From the NCBI RefSeq assembly GCF_000150275.1, contig NW_002060961.1:111012-175011 (forward strand): a stretch of DNA of 64,000 bases, given 5' to 3'. The position numbers were made by a program, and so were the translations under genes. The DNA comes from Trichoplax adhaerens. Taxonomy: Eukaryota > Placozoa > Uniplacotomia > Trichoplacea > Trichoplacidae. Of this stretch, positions 1 to 12,300 are shown one piece after another. A model generated the notes under the pieces. The model ran no database searches. It was not told the DNA's origin and worked only from the letters and a program-made list of their open reading frames with translations. The first letter of the stretch is position 1, and each line of letters opens with the position of its first letter.

Positions 1-1498
1 TGTCCTATACGTTATACAGCCAATAATTAATTTAATTTAACACTGACAATGAATTCGCATAGCTTATTCATAATTGGAAAAAATTAGGGTTAGAAAATAG
101 TATACTATAAAATTTAATTTACAAGAACTGTTATATACAAGAAAATAACGCAGATCAATTTATATTATACAAAATTTTAACCTTGCTTTTACCACATCGG
201 AAGGAAACGTTGGTGACAATAGCTTTATTACTACATTGGCTGTAATTTTGTTTACTTTCATAAACTAGCTTGATTTGCTGATTTACAAAGGTTAGCTTAG
301 CAGAAGGTTGACCAATGCCATCAACAATTGTAGAACCATCCTGTGAATTTTTGGACACTACACAGGCGGATGAAAGAGAACCACAATTTTGTAGCGAGGA
401 TGATTGCGTAGCCTGTATATTTCTACAGACATTTATGTATAATTTCTTCTGAGATTGGCTTTTAACAGCATAAGCACCTACAACGCATAAAAATGTTTCA
501 TTTTAATGAGCATTCTGTCAATCAAGAATATATACGAAACTTTTAAGTAAATTTTATTGACTAATTATTATAGCAATAATACACGCTAAAAGTTTTATAC
601 AAGGCTCTAGTACAATTGACTGTCCAATCATATTAAAATTTAAATTTAAATTAAATCCATTACACTTTTGGTACTAACCAAACTCTTTCATTAGTAATGA
701 TAGATCCCTCTTCCGATTTTGATCATCATAAATATAGCATGGTATTTCTGTCGAAGATGGGGAATTTAAAGAATAGCATGCGGCAGAAGTTTTCCAATTA
801 AAATAGTAAACACAGTTGTTTTCTTCTATAAATTCAGGCGATCCCTATCACATACAACCAATTCAGAGTTATTACAATTAATAAGGAAAATAATATCGAT
901 TACCATAGAATTGAAACATAATCATTTCGGGTATAGAAATTCGTTGATGTGGTCATATTGATAGTAATAATTTCATAAAGACATACACGTCAATAAGTAG
1001 CCTACAGCTAGGAATATTACAGTTTTACACGTTTTATCGGCAACAAATACAGTCATCAATGATAGCATTTGGACTGAATGTAGAAGCTACAGGATCAGTA
1101 TACTAAACCTTATTTTCATCTTTTTGCTGTAACCCACACAGTACACTAATTTATAAGAGTATTGCTATAGGGAGCACTTATCACAGTGAGTGATCATTTG
1201 TAAGAACCGATGACTTACTAGCGTCTTCCCACATGTAAAAGCGATGCTAGTATTCATATTTGCATTTCCATTCATCTCGCATTTTTGATTGCTAGAATAG
1301 ACCAAGGCAAATCCAAATCGATAACCACCATTAGCTATTTGAACTGTTGGTTGATCAGTATAAGAGCCGATATTGATGGCTTTCCCTAATGTGCCTTTTC
1401 TACATATTGCAGATGATGGTGGGCAATTGGTGTTGCCCATTCCATGACCACACAGGTTGATAAAAAATGAGTGATCTTCAGAATGAGCTTGCCATAAT
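1..1498 (-). CDS. CI-MPR-like receptor, partial (exons homologous to exons 2-4 of the downstream paralog)
   Basis: Three spliced exons read on the minus strand: 1498-1219, 844-679 and 477-182. Phases agree throughout (1 nt + codons, ends phase 0; then phase 0 to 1; then phase 1 to 0). Splice sites are GT-AG. The translation holds CIMR repeat landmarks: FFINLC and LYINVC strands, a Cys-rich middle, a SIAFTC/VSFRC strand, then GSPEF followed by Cys, Tyr and W..SAAC. The last exon ends with a donor at 181, so the gene continues off the left edge. Exon-by-exon it matches the complete gene at 17.1-29.8 kb, including the motif NRKRDLS. The family (cation-independent mannose-6-phosphate receptor) binds lysosomal enzymes in the Golgi and endosomes; that role is inferred here. 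The first exon is not certain: see the candidate at 2124-2209. Membrane segment and tail lie outside the window, so it could also be a truncated copy. Confidence 0.82.
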
Positions 1499-1968
1499 CT
1501 AAAGTTCAAAGAAATTTCGATATTTTAGGGGTTACTTTTAATCTGCAAGTCATTGACATGAAATACAATTGATGGATTATTGGACTGCTTTTAACTTTCG
1601 TTACTCTTGTATTCCATAGGATAGAGTAAAATTGAATGCGTTACAATGTAAAAATCTACGGACAATCAAAAGCATGCAAGAACTTTTGCTATGAACGACA
1701 CTTGGTAGTATGTCGGTCAATAGCAACAATTTATAAAGCATAAAACTACTAGAATAGTTCGACATTCCTAGCAATTGTATCTTGTCACCATATGGAATGA
1801 ATTTAAGATATTAAAGCATTGAAGGGATAACGACTTTACTTTCGATTTGTAAGAAGTTTCTACATGCAATTGCGTTGATAGCATCAATCTTGAGATAATA
1901 ACGGCATCGTATCACTAGCCCAAGTGGAAGGAACGTACAATGATGTCAAGTCGACAATATTGTATATT

Positions 1969-1984
1969 GTACAGTACAGTACAT
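1969..1984. repeat. Short ACAGT/GTAC tract
   Basis: A short run of alternating TACAG units (tgtacagtacagtaca). It is an outlying member of the larger cluster at 2695-2902. Confidence 0.7.
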
Positions 1985-2123
1985 CAATCATTAGGGACTC
2001 GTCATTTTGTAGAAAGGAAACTACCTTACTAAGGTTCCTATCAGGTCCATGCCTAAGCGTAACTACAGTATTCTATTTAAGAGTAGGATTTGCAGCGACC
2101 ACTTAGGTGACAATACGACTTAC

Positions 2124-2209
2124 GTTGCAAAGTACAACTGCAGCAAGTAAGCTACCAACAAGATCGTATTATATAATTGTACAGCAATATCAAGTTCTAA
2201 CTCGTCCAT
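2124..2209 (-). CDS. Candidate first coding exon of the left CI-MPR-like gene
   Basis: Reading from an ATG at 2209, an open frame of 28 residues begins with an acidic stretch and contains a hydrophobic run (ILLVAYLLQLYFA). It ends at a good GTAAGT donor in phase 2. That is exactly the phase needed to join the exon starting at 1498, and the paralog also has a signal-peptide exon ending in phase 2. The acidic start is unusual for a signal peptide. The frame is also open upstream of the ATG (CNECKW), so the exon could belong to something else or be chance. Confidence 0.3.
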
Positions 2210-2357
2210 TGGCCACTTGCATTCATTGCAGTCGATTGCCCCTATACTACGCTAGTATTTAAGCATTTCAATGGATGTATTATTCCCTACAGAATTTTTA
2301 CTCCACGCTAAGATCAATACAGACATCTGTATGCATAAGATATCCCCTGACTGAGCA

Positions 2358-2682
2358 ATGAGCAATGGTGAAAGGCCTATCGGCAGGCAAGATTGAAAAG
2401 ACACTACAAAAATAACAATTTCATGACTGCAATCCTACCCGCTAAGACGATCCACTTGAAATTGATGTGGTAAGCTCTTGATATTGCACTGATCAAAAGC
2501 ATCTGCCAAGGAAGAGAGGGCAACGATGGAAATGAGTAAATTAAAAGCAGCTTTCTTGTCCATTTTTGCAGTTTGCCTCAACACCAATCAGTCTGGATCA
2601 AGTATTGCTATCGCAACCACCGGATGAAGGTGAAGCCGCGGACGTTATGACTGCTTGGACGAGTCTGACATCGGCATCATGA
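2358..2682 (+). CDS. Tentative small three-exon ORF, unknown
   Basis: Exons 2358-2367, 2447-2469 and 2572-2682 join in frame (phases 1, then 0) to give about 47 residues ending in TGA. The second intron has a strong donor (GTAAGC) and a clear pyrimidine tract with CAG acceptor (ending at 2571). The last exon encodes an acidic, serine-rich tail containing PPDEGEAADV. The first exon, only 10 nt, is weakly supported, so the real gene may begin elsewhere or these may be the last exons of something longer. No family is recognised. Confidence 0.25.
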
Positions 2683-2694
2683 TGACAATGCTGG

Positions 2695-2902
2695 TACAGT
2701 ACAGTACAGTATGGGGAGTTTGATCTTTGTACTGTGCACTGTAGACTGTCGCCGGTACCGTACTGTACGGTATTGTACTGTACTGTACAGTAGTACAGGA
2801 TACACAGCTTATTTTCCTGAGTGCCACTGAAGTTAATCCTGCTGTACAGTGTACAGTGTACAGTACGACTCGATTCAAAAGTAACAACTTGTACTGTACT
2901 GT
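2695..2902. repeat. GTAC-palindrome cluster (ACAGT/ACTGT tracts)
   Basis: About 200 bases are studded with runs of tacagtacagtacag and the reverse complement (tactgtactgtac), at about 2695-2712, 2728-2740, 2755-2798, 2842-2867 and 2890-2902. Because each unit is near-palindromic, the single strand could fold into hairpins. The long minus-strand open frames here are by-products of this composition. Similar tracts occur at 1969, 36626-36725 and 37384-37420. Confidence 0.85.
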
Positions 2903-3960
2903 GACGTAATGGCAATACAGTCACACGATTTCATGAGACCACGACATGACCGGAAAATGACATGCATGAGAGGCATGTGACTCGAGTCAACGCTGTCGTT
3001 AAAATTTGTCAAGCAGATCATGCAGTCTGGCCTGTTGCGGATTGCTAAACTTGCAAAATTGAAATAGTTGCAATGGAGAATGACATGTAGTTATTTTCTA
3101 TTTGGGCTAATGATACTGTAGCTACAAGAGTTCTACTGATTCTACCCTGAAGCAGCAAGCGAGCAATATACAAAACAAAACAAATACTATAGTAGCGTGT
3201 AAAAATGAAGAATCAAGCGCATCACATGACATGGCCATTTCGCAAGGAAAACATAGTAGTAACAATCGATGACGTAATGTATTTTCACTTACAAGCAAGC
3301 AAAAGAATTAATTGAGGATTGTTGTGTTTCATGAGAATAGGCAATTGGTCTACATAGGAATCAGTGGCTAATGCAAGGGATGTCAGAGATTTCGAGGTTC
3401 AAACTGCTTGTGAAAAGTAATTTGGCAGTTATAAAAAATAGACGAGAACCATCTACTGAACTCTCTACAGTACACTTCATGCTGATTCTGCACGTGATGG
3501 GTATGCTTATCCATCTCACTCTGCGTTTGCCAGTGATGGGATTACAAAAAATGGCGCATTTATTTAGCTTATAGGTTGTATATAGAGTAGCATATATATA
3601 TATATATTTATATATATATATGTGTTATATACTAGCTACAAACCCAATGTAACCGCGCTTTTCCCCCATAAAACGTTTCATACTGTATTGATTGCTAAAA
3701 ACTTAAAATTCTACAAACTCTCCGTTTGATTGCAGATAGCACTACATAAAAATCCACTTTTATTACTTACAGTCTATGCATATATATGCAGCGATAGCAA
3801 TAGGCCCCTAACAGACGAGGATATCTTCATGTAGATGACACATAATTCCAAGTCACATAGCGCTTTACTCTATATTCATGCAATAGCTCGCTCTTTATAC
3901 TGCGAGTGCTTAACTGTTACCTTACTTAATCTTCCACAACATCAAGTAATTTAATATGAT
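2903..3960. other. Intergenic, no gene seen
   Basis: Slightly less AT-rich than most of the window at first. It contains an alternating TA tract at about 3592-3622, interrupted once. The plus-strand frame at 3371-3574 has no recognisable features and no convincing splice partners. Confidence 0.5.
3592..3622. repeat. (TA)n microsatellite
   Basis: An alternating TA run with a single interruption (atatatttatatata), flanked by ordinary AT-rich DNA. Confidence 0.9.
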
Positions 3961-5840
3961 CTAATCCAAGTAATTCATCGGCAATTGCTCCACATTATAT
4001 ACGACGTACCTGTTCATATGAAACAGTTAAGGAAAGCTAAAAAATTCAATTATGCAAACAAAATCAATCCAAGCTTATGTAAAAATGTTAAGATACATAT
4101 TGACATTTTTCAGGTAGCCTCTACACTTGATATCGCCTAATGGTATAATGACACCATTCTCAAGCTTAACATCTCCGCTAGGATCCAGTTCTACCGCGCC
4201 TACATCTAAAGCATACGGAATAGAATAATTGCACAGTTCTTTTAAATTCTAACCAAGGAAAAAACTATTCAGTACAGAAAAAGACAAAGGCCTACATTTA
4301 AAGCGATTAGCTTTTCCTTGCAGCTTAGGCATATCGTATTCTTGATTTGCACTAAATGATTTAAAAAACTTAGAAATAGTCAATTTCTGCAGCCGTCTCA
4401 ATATCCTTTCCATTTCATTCGCTATTCATATACTAAACACATGGATTTCTTTTATCCCTATGACTATACATATCGGCATAAGAGCATAGCCTATGCTTTA
4501 ATAGGCAACATATATTCTCCCCACAGCTACTTTACATAATAGTAATAATCCAGTAGAATATGTATAGGTTGCTTCACACTGTAATGCAACCTAAATCATG
4601 CAATAATTTACTTTTTCAATTTGATAAGACTACCAAAACAAATATGAATTAAATGAAGTTTTTGTATTTTAGGGTTAACTACATTCAATCTTCTTTACTT
4701 TCCAAAGCGTATCTATTAATTATATATGGGAGAAGAAAGTGTGCATTAGCGAACTCCAATTAAATCACCACTGATGGTGCAACCGACAAAAAATAATAGC
4801 TTAGACTTATGACATGCCTAATAAATAATATCCTTTCCCAAATTTAAAACCTCTTTCCTACCGTGAAAACAAAAGGAAAACCTAGCCAGCACATTTTTTT
4901 CAATTTGCCCAATTTTAACAGGAATTGGGAAAATTAGCTGACATTTAATCCGGTACCTTAGATCAATTATGTTGACTAGTTAAAATATTTAGCCTAATTA
5001 AAGTTTCATTTTTTTATAAAATGAATAACAAAAACTTGACATACAAGCTCACTAAATTTTGGTACTATCGGTCGCATATCGTGGGATAATATTCGATCAT
5101 AATGAATTAAACGATTTCCATTTCATAGCAACATTCGATTTTTAGCATTGGAATATTTCTCATAATGCCTATGACTTTCATGATCTTTTATCCTAAATAT
5201 CTGTGGATATCGCATTAGCTGATGCAATTCCTACTGTAATCTTTAGCACATCCATGTTAACCAGGAAATAGAAAATTTCTGTGGTTAAACCTTTTTAACA
5301 GCTAAGCTGTATACTTTGTCATATGGATGTCGGAAACTTTTGTTACCATATTTGAAAATTATATTGAATTCTTCGCTGTCATACGATACAGACTAAGCAA
5401 TTTATAGAAAAAGATGTAGGAAATTAGAGGATTTATATGGCTAACAAACATACATAAAATCACACTGTTAGCCTTATCTCTGAGCCCATACTTCTATATT
5501 TATATTTAGCAATTGATACAGATCATAAAATGGATCTATTCCAATTCTTTTCGTGCGTTTGACTAGCTCGTAAGCAGTAAAAATATCCATAGCATTCTTA
5601 AAAATAGTATTGAATTATCCATATTTTTTCTATTGCTGTAATTTTGCTGTTTTAATTATAGTAATATAAGATACTGTGATAGATAGAATTGCTGATTTTG
5701 TTACTTCAATTTGTAGAAAATTTTACAGAATAGACTATCAATACACGCACATAAATTACATTCCATCATTAGCCATAACGAATTACCTCTCACGTCTTCT
5801 ATAGTAGCTAATATTAAACCCCACCGCTTCTTGCTTACTG
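3961..5840 (-). pseudogene. PARP1-type poly(ADP-ribose) polymerase, decayed
   Basis: Collinear blocks on the minus strand match the order of a PARP1-type regulatory plus catalytic region. A WGR-like KKRWG block lies at about 5786-5840. A helical-domain block (MDIFTAYELV then DPFYDLYQLLN) lies at about 5485-5596. At about 5080-5235 are TDIFRIK, then NRMLL followed by an in-frame stop where PARPs have Trp, then NGNR where they have HGSR. GFKFGKGYYL (donor loop, normally FGKGIYF) is at about 4826-4855, followed by a frame break and GDLIG at about 4745-4815. The 3' exons 4351-4296, 4199-4127 and 4009-3961 still splice in phase and give DPSGDVKLENG, PLGDI and YVVYN near the C-terminus. The H-Y-E triad has lost His (now Asn) and Glu (Lys before YVVYN). 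Known: PARPs add ADP-ribose to proteins at DNA breaks. Inferred: this copy is dead. Whether zinc-finger remnants lie further upstream is unresolved. Confidence 0.72.
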
Positions 5841-8800
5841 ACTAAGAGCAAGCGAGTCCTGTGATACAGTCTATCTTATACATATGAGACTTTCTAAAAT
5901 TACGCTATCCAATAAACTCCAATTTTTTACTTTAATTAACTCGTCATGTATTCTTCTAATTTGGGATAGAGTTCAGTCTGTACATGCAAATAGTTTAATA
6001 GCTCTGACTACATTAGAAACAACTCACAGAGAATAAATTCTAAAGTAAGTTGCATACTTTGCATACTTGACTACTCTTACGATTTTCAATAAATAATAAA
6101 GATAACATACAACTATAACTATGGAGCTAACGGCTAGAAGAAGGCTAGCAAGTTATTAGCTGTATAATAAAGGTTTACGACTTATAATTCATTACATAAT
6201 TAATTACTGATCATTTATCATCACATGGATTAGCTCGTAATCACACGAAAAATAGTGCCAATAAATTCAACCTAAAGTAATTGAGAGAGGACTATTTGAT
6301 GCAAATATAACAACATGATAAGCCTGCTATTAAGAAAAGTTGATGCAGAATTTACAGTTATTGAGCAAATGGGTAAGTGTATCGGAAGTTGTCTGCAAGC
6401 TTGTTACATAAATACCACATATCATCTCGTAAGTGAAAGAGTGATGCTTTTCGTCCGTTCATTTTAATTCTAAACTCTGTGTTAAATATTTGTGAGGTCT
6501 TTATTAATAACTCTAAGAGAATACAGTATATATTGCTGAATTGTTAGCTGTACACAACTAGAGGCATTACTAAACTAGAATTCTATCGTTTCTAGTAGCT
6601 GATAGTGATATTACATTGTTGACTTTCTGCTAGAATTATAAGTTACTAAGATGGAATTTTTACGCGAATTTAACTATTTTGGAACAAGAGAAAGATATTT
6701 TCAACAGCCCATGTTCTCTACAGTGTTGCACACAAGAATATTCTGTAACTGACTCAAGCTACTCACTGCTGACATTGTTAGCTAAAAAGAAATCTATATG
6801 AGCTTGTACCTATTGGTTACACTAAAAATATACTTCAGTAGGCTATATCAGAATCCTATAATATATATATGTATATATTGACAGATGGCTCATATTTCCT
6901 CCTATTAGAATCAATAACTATCACACCTATCCGATGATGGTACAATACGGTAGCCTATTTTTGACATTACTGCTACATCATATGTTGTTGAGGCTAGACT
7001 TACTTATGTTTATAGTTCATTTAGACACTTTCAGTAAAATACACTTTCTATCGTCCAAGATAGGCTTACAGTAGCATAACATGATAGAATATACATAGCC
7101 CATACATGAAGTTGTTGACATAACTAGCTAAGAGTAATCCTGGATTAATTCTTACATTATTTTGGCTCATGATTAGCTCTGGCAATGATCAAATTAGCAC
7201 AATACATCAATCAGTCTTAAGGCAGTATTATAACTTGAAAATTATTTAGTTTATTTAATATTTTACTTAATGCTTTAAAATATCTATCAGATTATGTTAT
7301 ACTTGATCATTATTTGTGGCCTGAAATCAACGTTCAGTTATATACCTGATTTAAGATATTTTACAGCAAGTGAAAATTATTAAGATCTCAGGTTAAGTTA
7401 ATTCAACTCAGTAATCAAATACAGAATCTACATTTGGCCCTGTCCGTAATTTTATGATACTTACCTCGCCAATTCGACTAGCGTAGTTACATATTATAGA
7501 TATACTCGTAATTTAATTTGTTAATGCAACGACAATCAATAATTCTCTGGCAGCAGGCTTAGTTTGCTTAACGGAGTATTATAATATCTGACTTTAAAGT
7601 TAGTGTAAATGAGTGCATTAATACCGATATACCATACTTCAAATATTGAATGCACCTATTTTAAGGTAAGCATATTTAAAAGTAAGGACCATATTCTCTA
7701 CAGATTAAGAAGAAACATTAAGAAATACCTTAAAAAATAATGTGAGTACAGAATTTTATTTATGCTGTATCTTAAAACATAATTTTCAGAATCGATATCG
7801 GAAAGATTGTACAGATCATATTTGATCTTTGACTTCTACAATCTATAATACACAGTAGTTCTAGTGTAGAAATTGAAATAAATTATCAGCTTAGCACCAA
7901 ACTACATGGGTGTGATCTCTATTCTTATACTGCTTGCTATTATATCACTGAGTTTAAATCGTGGACATTAATCTCTACTAAGTGGAGCTGCGCTATTTCA
8001 ATAGATAGTGATGAAGTTTAAAATTTAAGCGGCATCTGTTAAAATAAAACAAAATTAATCTGGGTTATCATATATTAAATAGTTAGTAATACATAATATT
8101 ATCTAGCATTTAATATAGCCAATCTTGAAATCCTATATGAACTGCGAATTTTGCAATTACAACATGTTCAATTGTACATAAATCAATACGTCTTTATTTA
8201 CTTTTATCCGTGATCAATCTTACGTAAGAGTTAGCCATATATTCTGTAATAGGTTACGGATATGGCAATATGTATAATCTATTTATATAGCCAACTCAAA
8301 TCCTATCCCAGTTTGCATTCTACCGTCATAGTATTGTATGTAAACAATATTTAGTGATAGTTTGGTAATCTGGCATCCTTCATATTTTACATCATGAAAT
8401 TGTGAGGAATTTTGAAAATTACATTTAGTACTAATGGTCGAAAATTTCCTTAATTCTGATCGGTAAACAATTTGAATTTGAATTTATCATGTTTTATCAT
8501 ACTGATACAAGCATTTAGCATGTAGATTCTATATATCTCATACTCAATTTGAATTCCATCTAATTCTCTCCTACGAAGGAAATTACTGACAGATATTGTT
8601 TAGTTTCGGTAAGCCAACATATACACCTATAGTATAGTCATTATATCTTTTCATTATATTCAATTACTTAGTTATATCATATGTTACAAGTAAATGTATG
8701 CATAATTCTGTGGGATGATTTTAATTCCTATCGGCAACGGTCTTGTTTGATGTTTTGTTATTGAAAGATTATTTAAACCTCGGTAAACAGAAACGATATA

Positions 8801-9326
8801 TAATTGAAAGTCTCAAATTCGGTCAATTAATATCAGTAACATAGAGGAGAAGAATAATTATACGGCAGCTATTAGTACGCCTAAGTTTCTTGAAATTGAC
8901 AAAAGTCATATATAAACTACAACATATGTTGACCATAATGTACGCTATTATAAAATATACTATATTTTAATTCCTCTATTAGTTATATATATACATCTAT
9001 TACTTACCATTATTCATGAATAATTCATGAATTTGGCGTTGTCAGTAGTCTTATAATTAATTAATCTATCCATCATACTAGATATCCTAGCCAAATCCTA
9101 ATAAATGTACTGTCTAATACAACGACCAAATGCAACCCATTACCGATGCTACTACCCTATCAAATCACTTGAATAATGACAACAGGCAAATTATATAATA
9201 GCACGTCCCTAGAAAATTTTTAGTCAATTACATCTCAAGTGTTGTACTAAAATACCTTAAGCATACGATATTATACTAATGTAGAATTAGTTCGAATTTG
9301 ATGTATAAAGGTAAATTATAATTATC
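5841..9326. other. Intergenic, no gene seen
   Basis: About 3.5 kb of AT-rich DNA with stops in all frames. It lies between the PARP remnant on the minus strand and the membrane-protein gene on the plus strand, so it could hold upstream exons of the former and the promoter of the latter. No convincing exon, RNA gene or repeat was found by eye. Confidence 0.45.
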
Positions 9327-12300
9327 ATGCCTATCAAACGGAATATTAAAAGTGTAGGCATTGAAGATAGTTTTGAGAAAGCCGTTAGTAGGTTGCGTCT
9401 GGAGAAATGTGCTGCTTTACGTGATCGTAGGAAATGGCTCTCCTTGGAAAGGATCAAGAAGCACTTTCTAACCACTAAGGTAATAACTCTTAGGCTATAA
9501 TATTACTTAGAGTCAGCCATAATGAGTTAAAGAATAATCTCCCATCTTCAGTCGATAACTGTTTAGGATTAAGGCGCTTCTTCTCTTTCGTAAAATTTTA
9601 TAAAGAATAATATATTCGCTGTCTAATATATAGTAATTTATACATAATATGATGATTATAAATATTTATCGGCTATCGACCGTATTCTACTTCCTGATCT
9701 GTCCTATTCGTTGTTAAGCCTAAATCTGCTTAAAGAAATCATCATTCGCAAAAATCTCTGACGTTCTTCTTTTTATAGTACAAACACAGTGATAGATAAC
9801 TGTTTAGCTCGATCTCGTCGGTATGATTAAAGTTTCTCAAGCTAAATAGTACTTTAAGTAATATTGCAATTAGATAATAAATAGTTTTAAAAACAAAAAT
9901 AGAACCATATGGTCTTTAAAAGTACAGCTTAAAATCTTGTATTATCGTTAAGTCTGTTGCCTAATTATGCTAGTGTAAATGAAAGATATTCTATCCAATG
10001 TTTTCAATTTTACGTGTTTTCCGGTTAAAAACTCTAATCCTCATCTCAATTTGATCATGTTAGGTTCTTCGTTCCTTTCTACATACTTTGAACATTGTCG
10101 TTTTTTACTTAATGGCATTAGCTGCTCTATCAACTTGGATATGCCAGAGATTTCGTAAGCAAGATAGTCATAATTGCCACTGGTTTATTTATTTATCGGA
10201 TCTTTTATTTTTTTGTTTATAATAATTTCTTATACTGATGTTGAAATATCAGCCTTTCCAATTGTAATATTTTTCTGATATTGAACCCGAAAGAATAGAT
10301 TTTCATCCCATGACAAAATTTTGCACTATATTATTTGTAGTGTGATGAAATCAGATATTAGTTTAATTGGTACGGAATACTACAGTAGTTTAACCCTATT
10401 CTGGCGCGAATAAATCTCATCCTTCCAAAACAGTAAAAGGATTTCTCGATAGCTTACATTTCTGCTTGATTCTCTGACACTGACTGGAGAGACGTTTATC
10501 ATAGAAGCAATCAATAGTTGATTTTCCAAATCTAGCTAGCTTTGCGTCTCTTATAGATCTGCTGATTAATTACTACAGTGACCATATCTATGCTTTGTTT
10601 AAAGCATACGATGCAAATTATTCTTATTTTGTACTTTATTTATGTTTACAATAACCCGATTTATGAATTGTGACGGTAATAATTCCATCGTATTAATGGA
10701 TTCTATCTTGAATATTGCTCTATACAAGTCTCTTAATCTTTGATTGATGAAAACACTGATCAGTGATACGTTTATCTTAAAGTACTTAAACTTTAGCTGT
10801 AACTTTGACTAACCCATGAAAATATCTTCGTCAACAAGATTTATAATATTATAGAATCTAACAAGTATCTATAACACAAGTATAATCATAACGATAGCAT
10901 ATTTTCCCCTAGACATTTACTTTGATGTTCAAATGACAACCTTTGTTGGTCCTACCGTCTTCCCATTAGCTTTTCAAATTAATGGTAAGAAGTACTAGTA
11001 TAAAATTCCTCTGTATTACCCTTATGCAGTCATCAAAAATTGCTTAATTCCTTTTTGCCTATAGCTACCTTCCAGCGTCGAGAACGAGTTTTAGAATATT
11101 TAGCAGAGATGAAAGCAGCCCTGATGGAATTACTTTTCTGTCATAAGAATTGGACTAAACCAGCAGGTTAAGTTATTATACTTATATTTTTAAATAAGAC
11201 GAAAACTAACTAAACAAGCTCAGTAGGATGTACTTAATATATTTTGCCATGGTAAATATTTTAGGCCTTCCAAATTCTTTTGCTCGGACAACCGCCCTAA
11301 GATTACAAGAACTTATCGTTAGCATCCATCTATACCTTTTGCAAGAAAAGGAAAAGGAAAGGCTCTCTTTATTACGGGTAATGAGGTGTACACTATACTG
11401 TAGTAATTTCTTTAAAGTCAAGAATAGCAATTCTATTCTATGGAAATGTGATACATTAGACTTGGTCGTATTAATTGGCCTACCGTAGATCCCATTGGAA
11501 TAGAGATAGTAGTAATATCATTTATCAGGTTAATATAGTTGTTTAAGATGGGACTAGATAAAAAAATTAATGGCGATGCGATAGAAACTTCTATAGTTAT
11601 TACCAATCATACTGTGGTTACTTATATTTATATACGAGTATGACAGTATTATCAATTATCGCGCAAATTTAACTGTTCTACGTGAATCGGAGAATTAATT
11701 TGATAATGTTTCATTTGCATCTAGACAATCTATCACTTGCTTAGCAGCCTTAGTGAGCGTAATGAAATTATCCGAGATACTCCACTCTGTGGTGCTGGCC
11801 CTTTATGTACAAGAGTAATCCATTATCACAAGTAAGATACTATACAATTTATTAACTAGCATTAATAAAATCTAGGCAATAGAGCAATACAAATCAAAGA
11901 TTAAAGTACATGTCGTATTTTACTTAAAATACTGCAAATACTCGTATATGTCGACAATAGTGATTTTATTTAGCTATCTCATTTTTTATCATTTCCAGCT
12001 TAATATGCCATTCCTTTGAAAAGCTTCGCATTATCCGTGAATATCGATCACCTCGCAGCATTATGTCATTTACCAAAGTATTTATCTTCATGATGCCAAT
12101 TTTGCTATCTCCAACCTATGTTTACATTGGCATTAAAGTAAGTAAGGTTGTCGAATAAATTGGGGAAGAAATAGTGTACTGTATTTATTGCCTCTTGAAG
12201 TGGTTTAATAAATTAAAGGCTAGATTAGTTCTATGTCATTACTGTATTAAGAGACAACGTAGCGATTATAGCAAGTAATCTGCTACCTTATTCTATCCGA

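Noticed and set aside
2598-2924. Two overlapping minus-strand open frames of 80-108 residues
   Set aside because: Their sequence is dominated by translated GTAC/ACAGT tracts (runs of Tyr, Cys, Thr, Val, Gln), so they are by-products of the repeat cluster.
11228-11488. Plus-strand ORF of 86 residues starting MYLIYF
   Set aside because: Only its middle part (11265-11385) is exon 5 of the membrane-protein gene; the rest is flanking intron.
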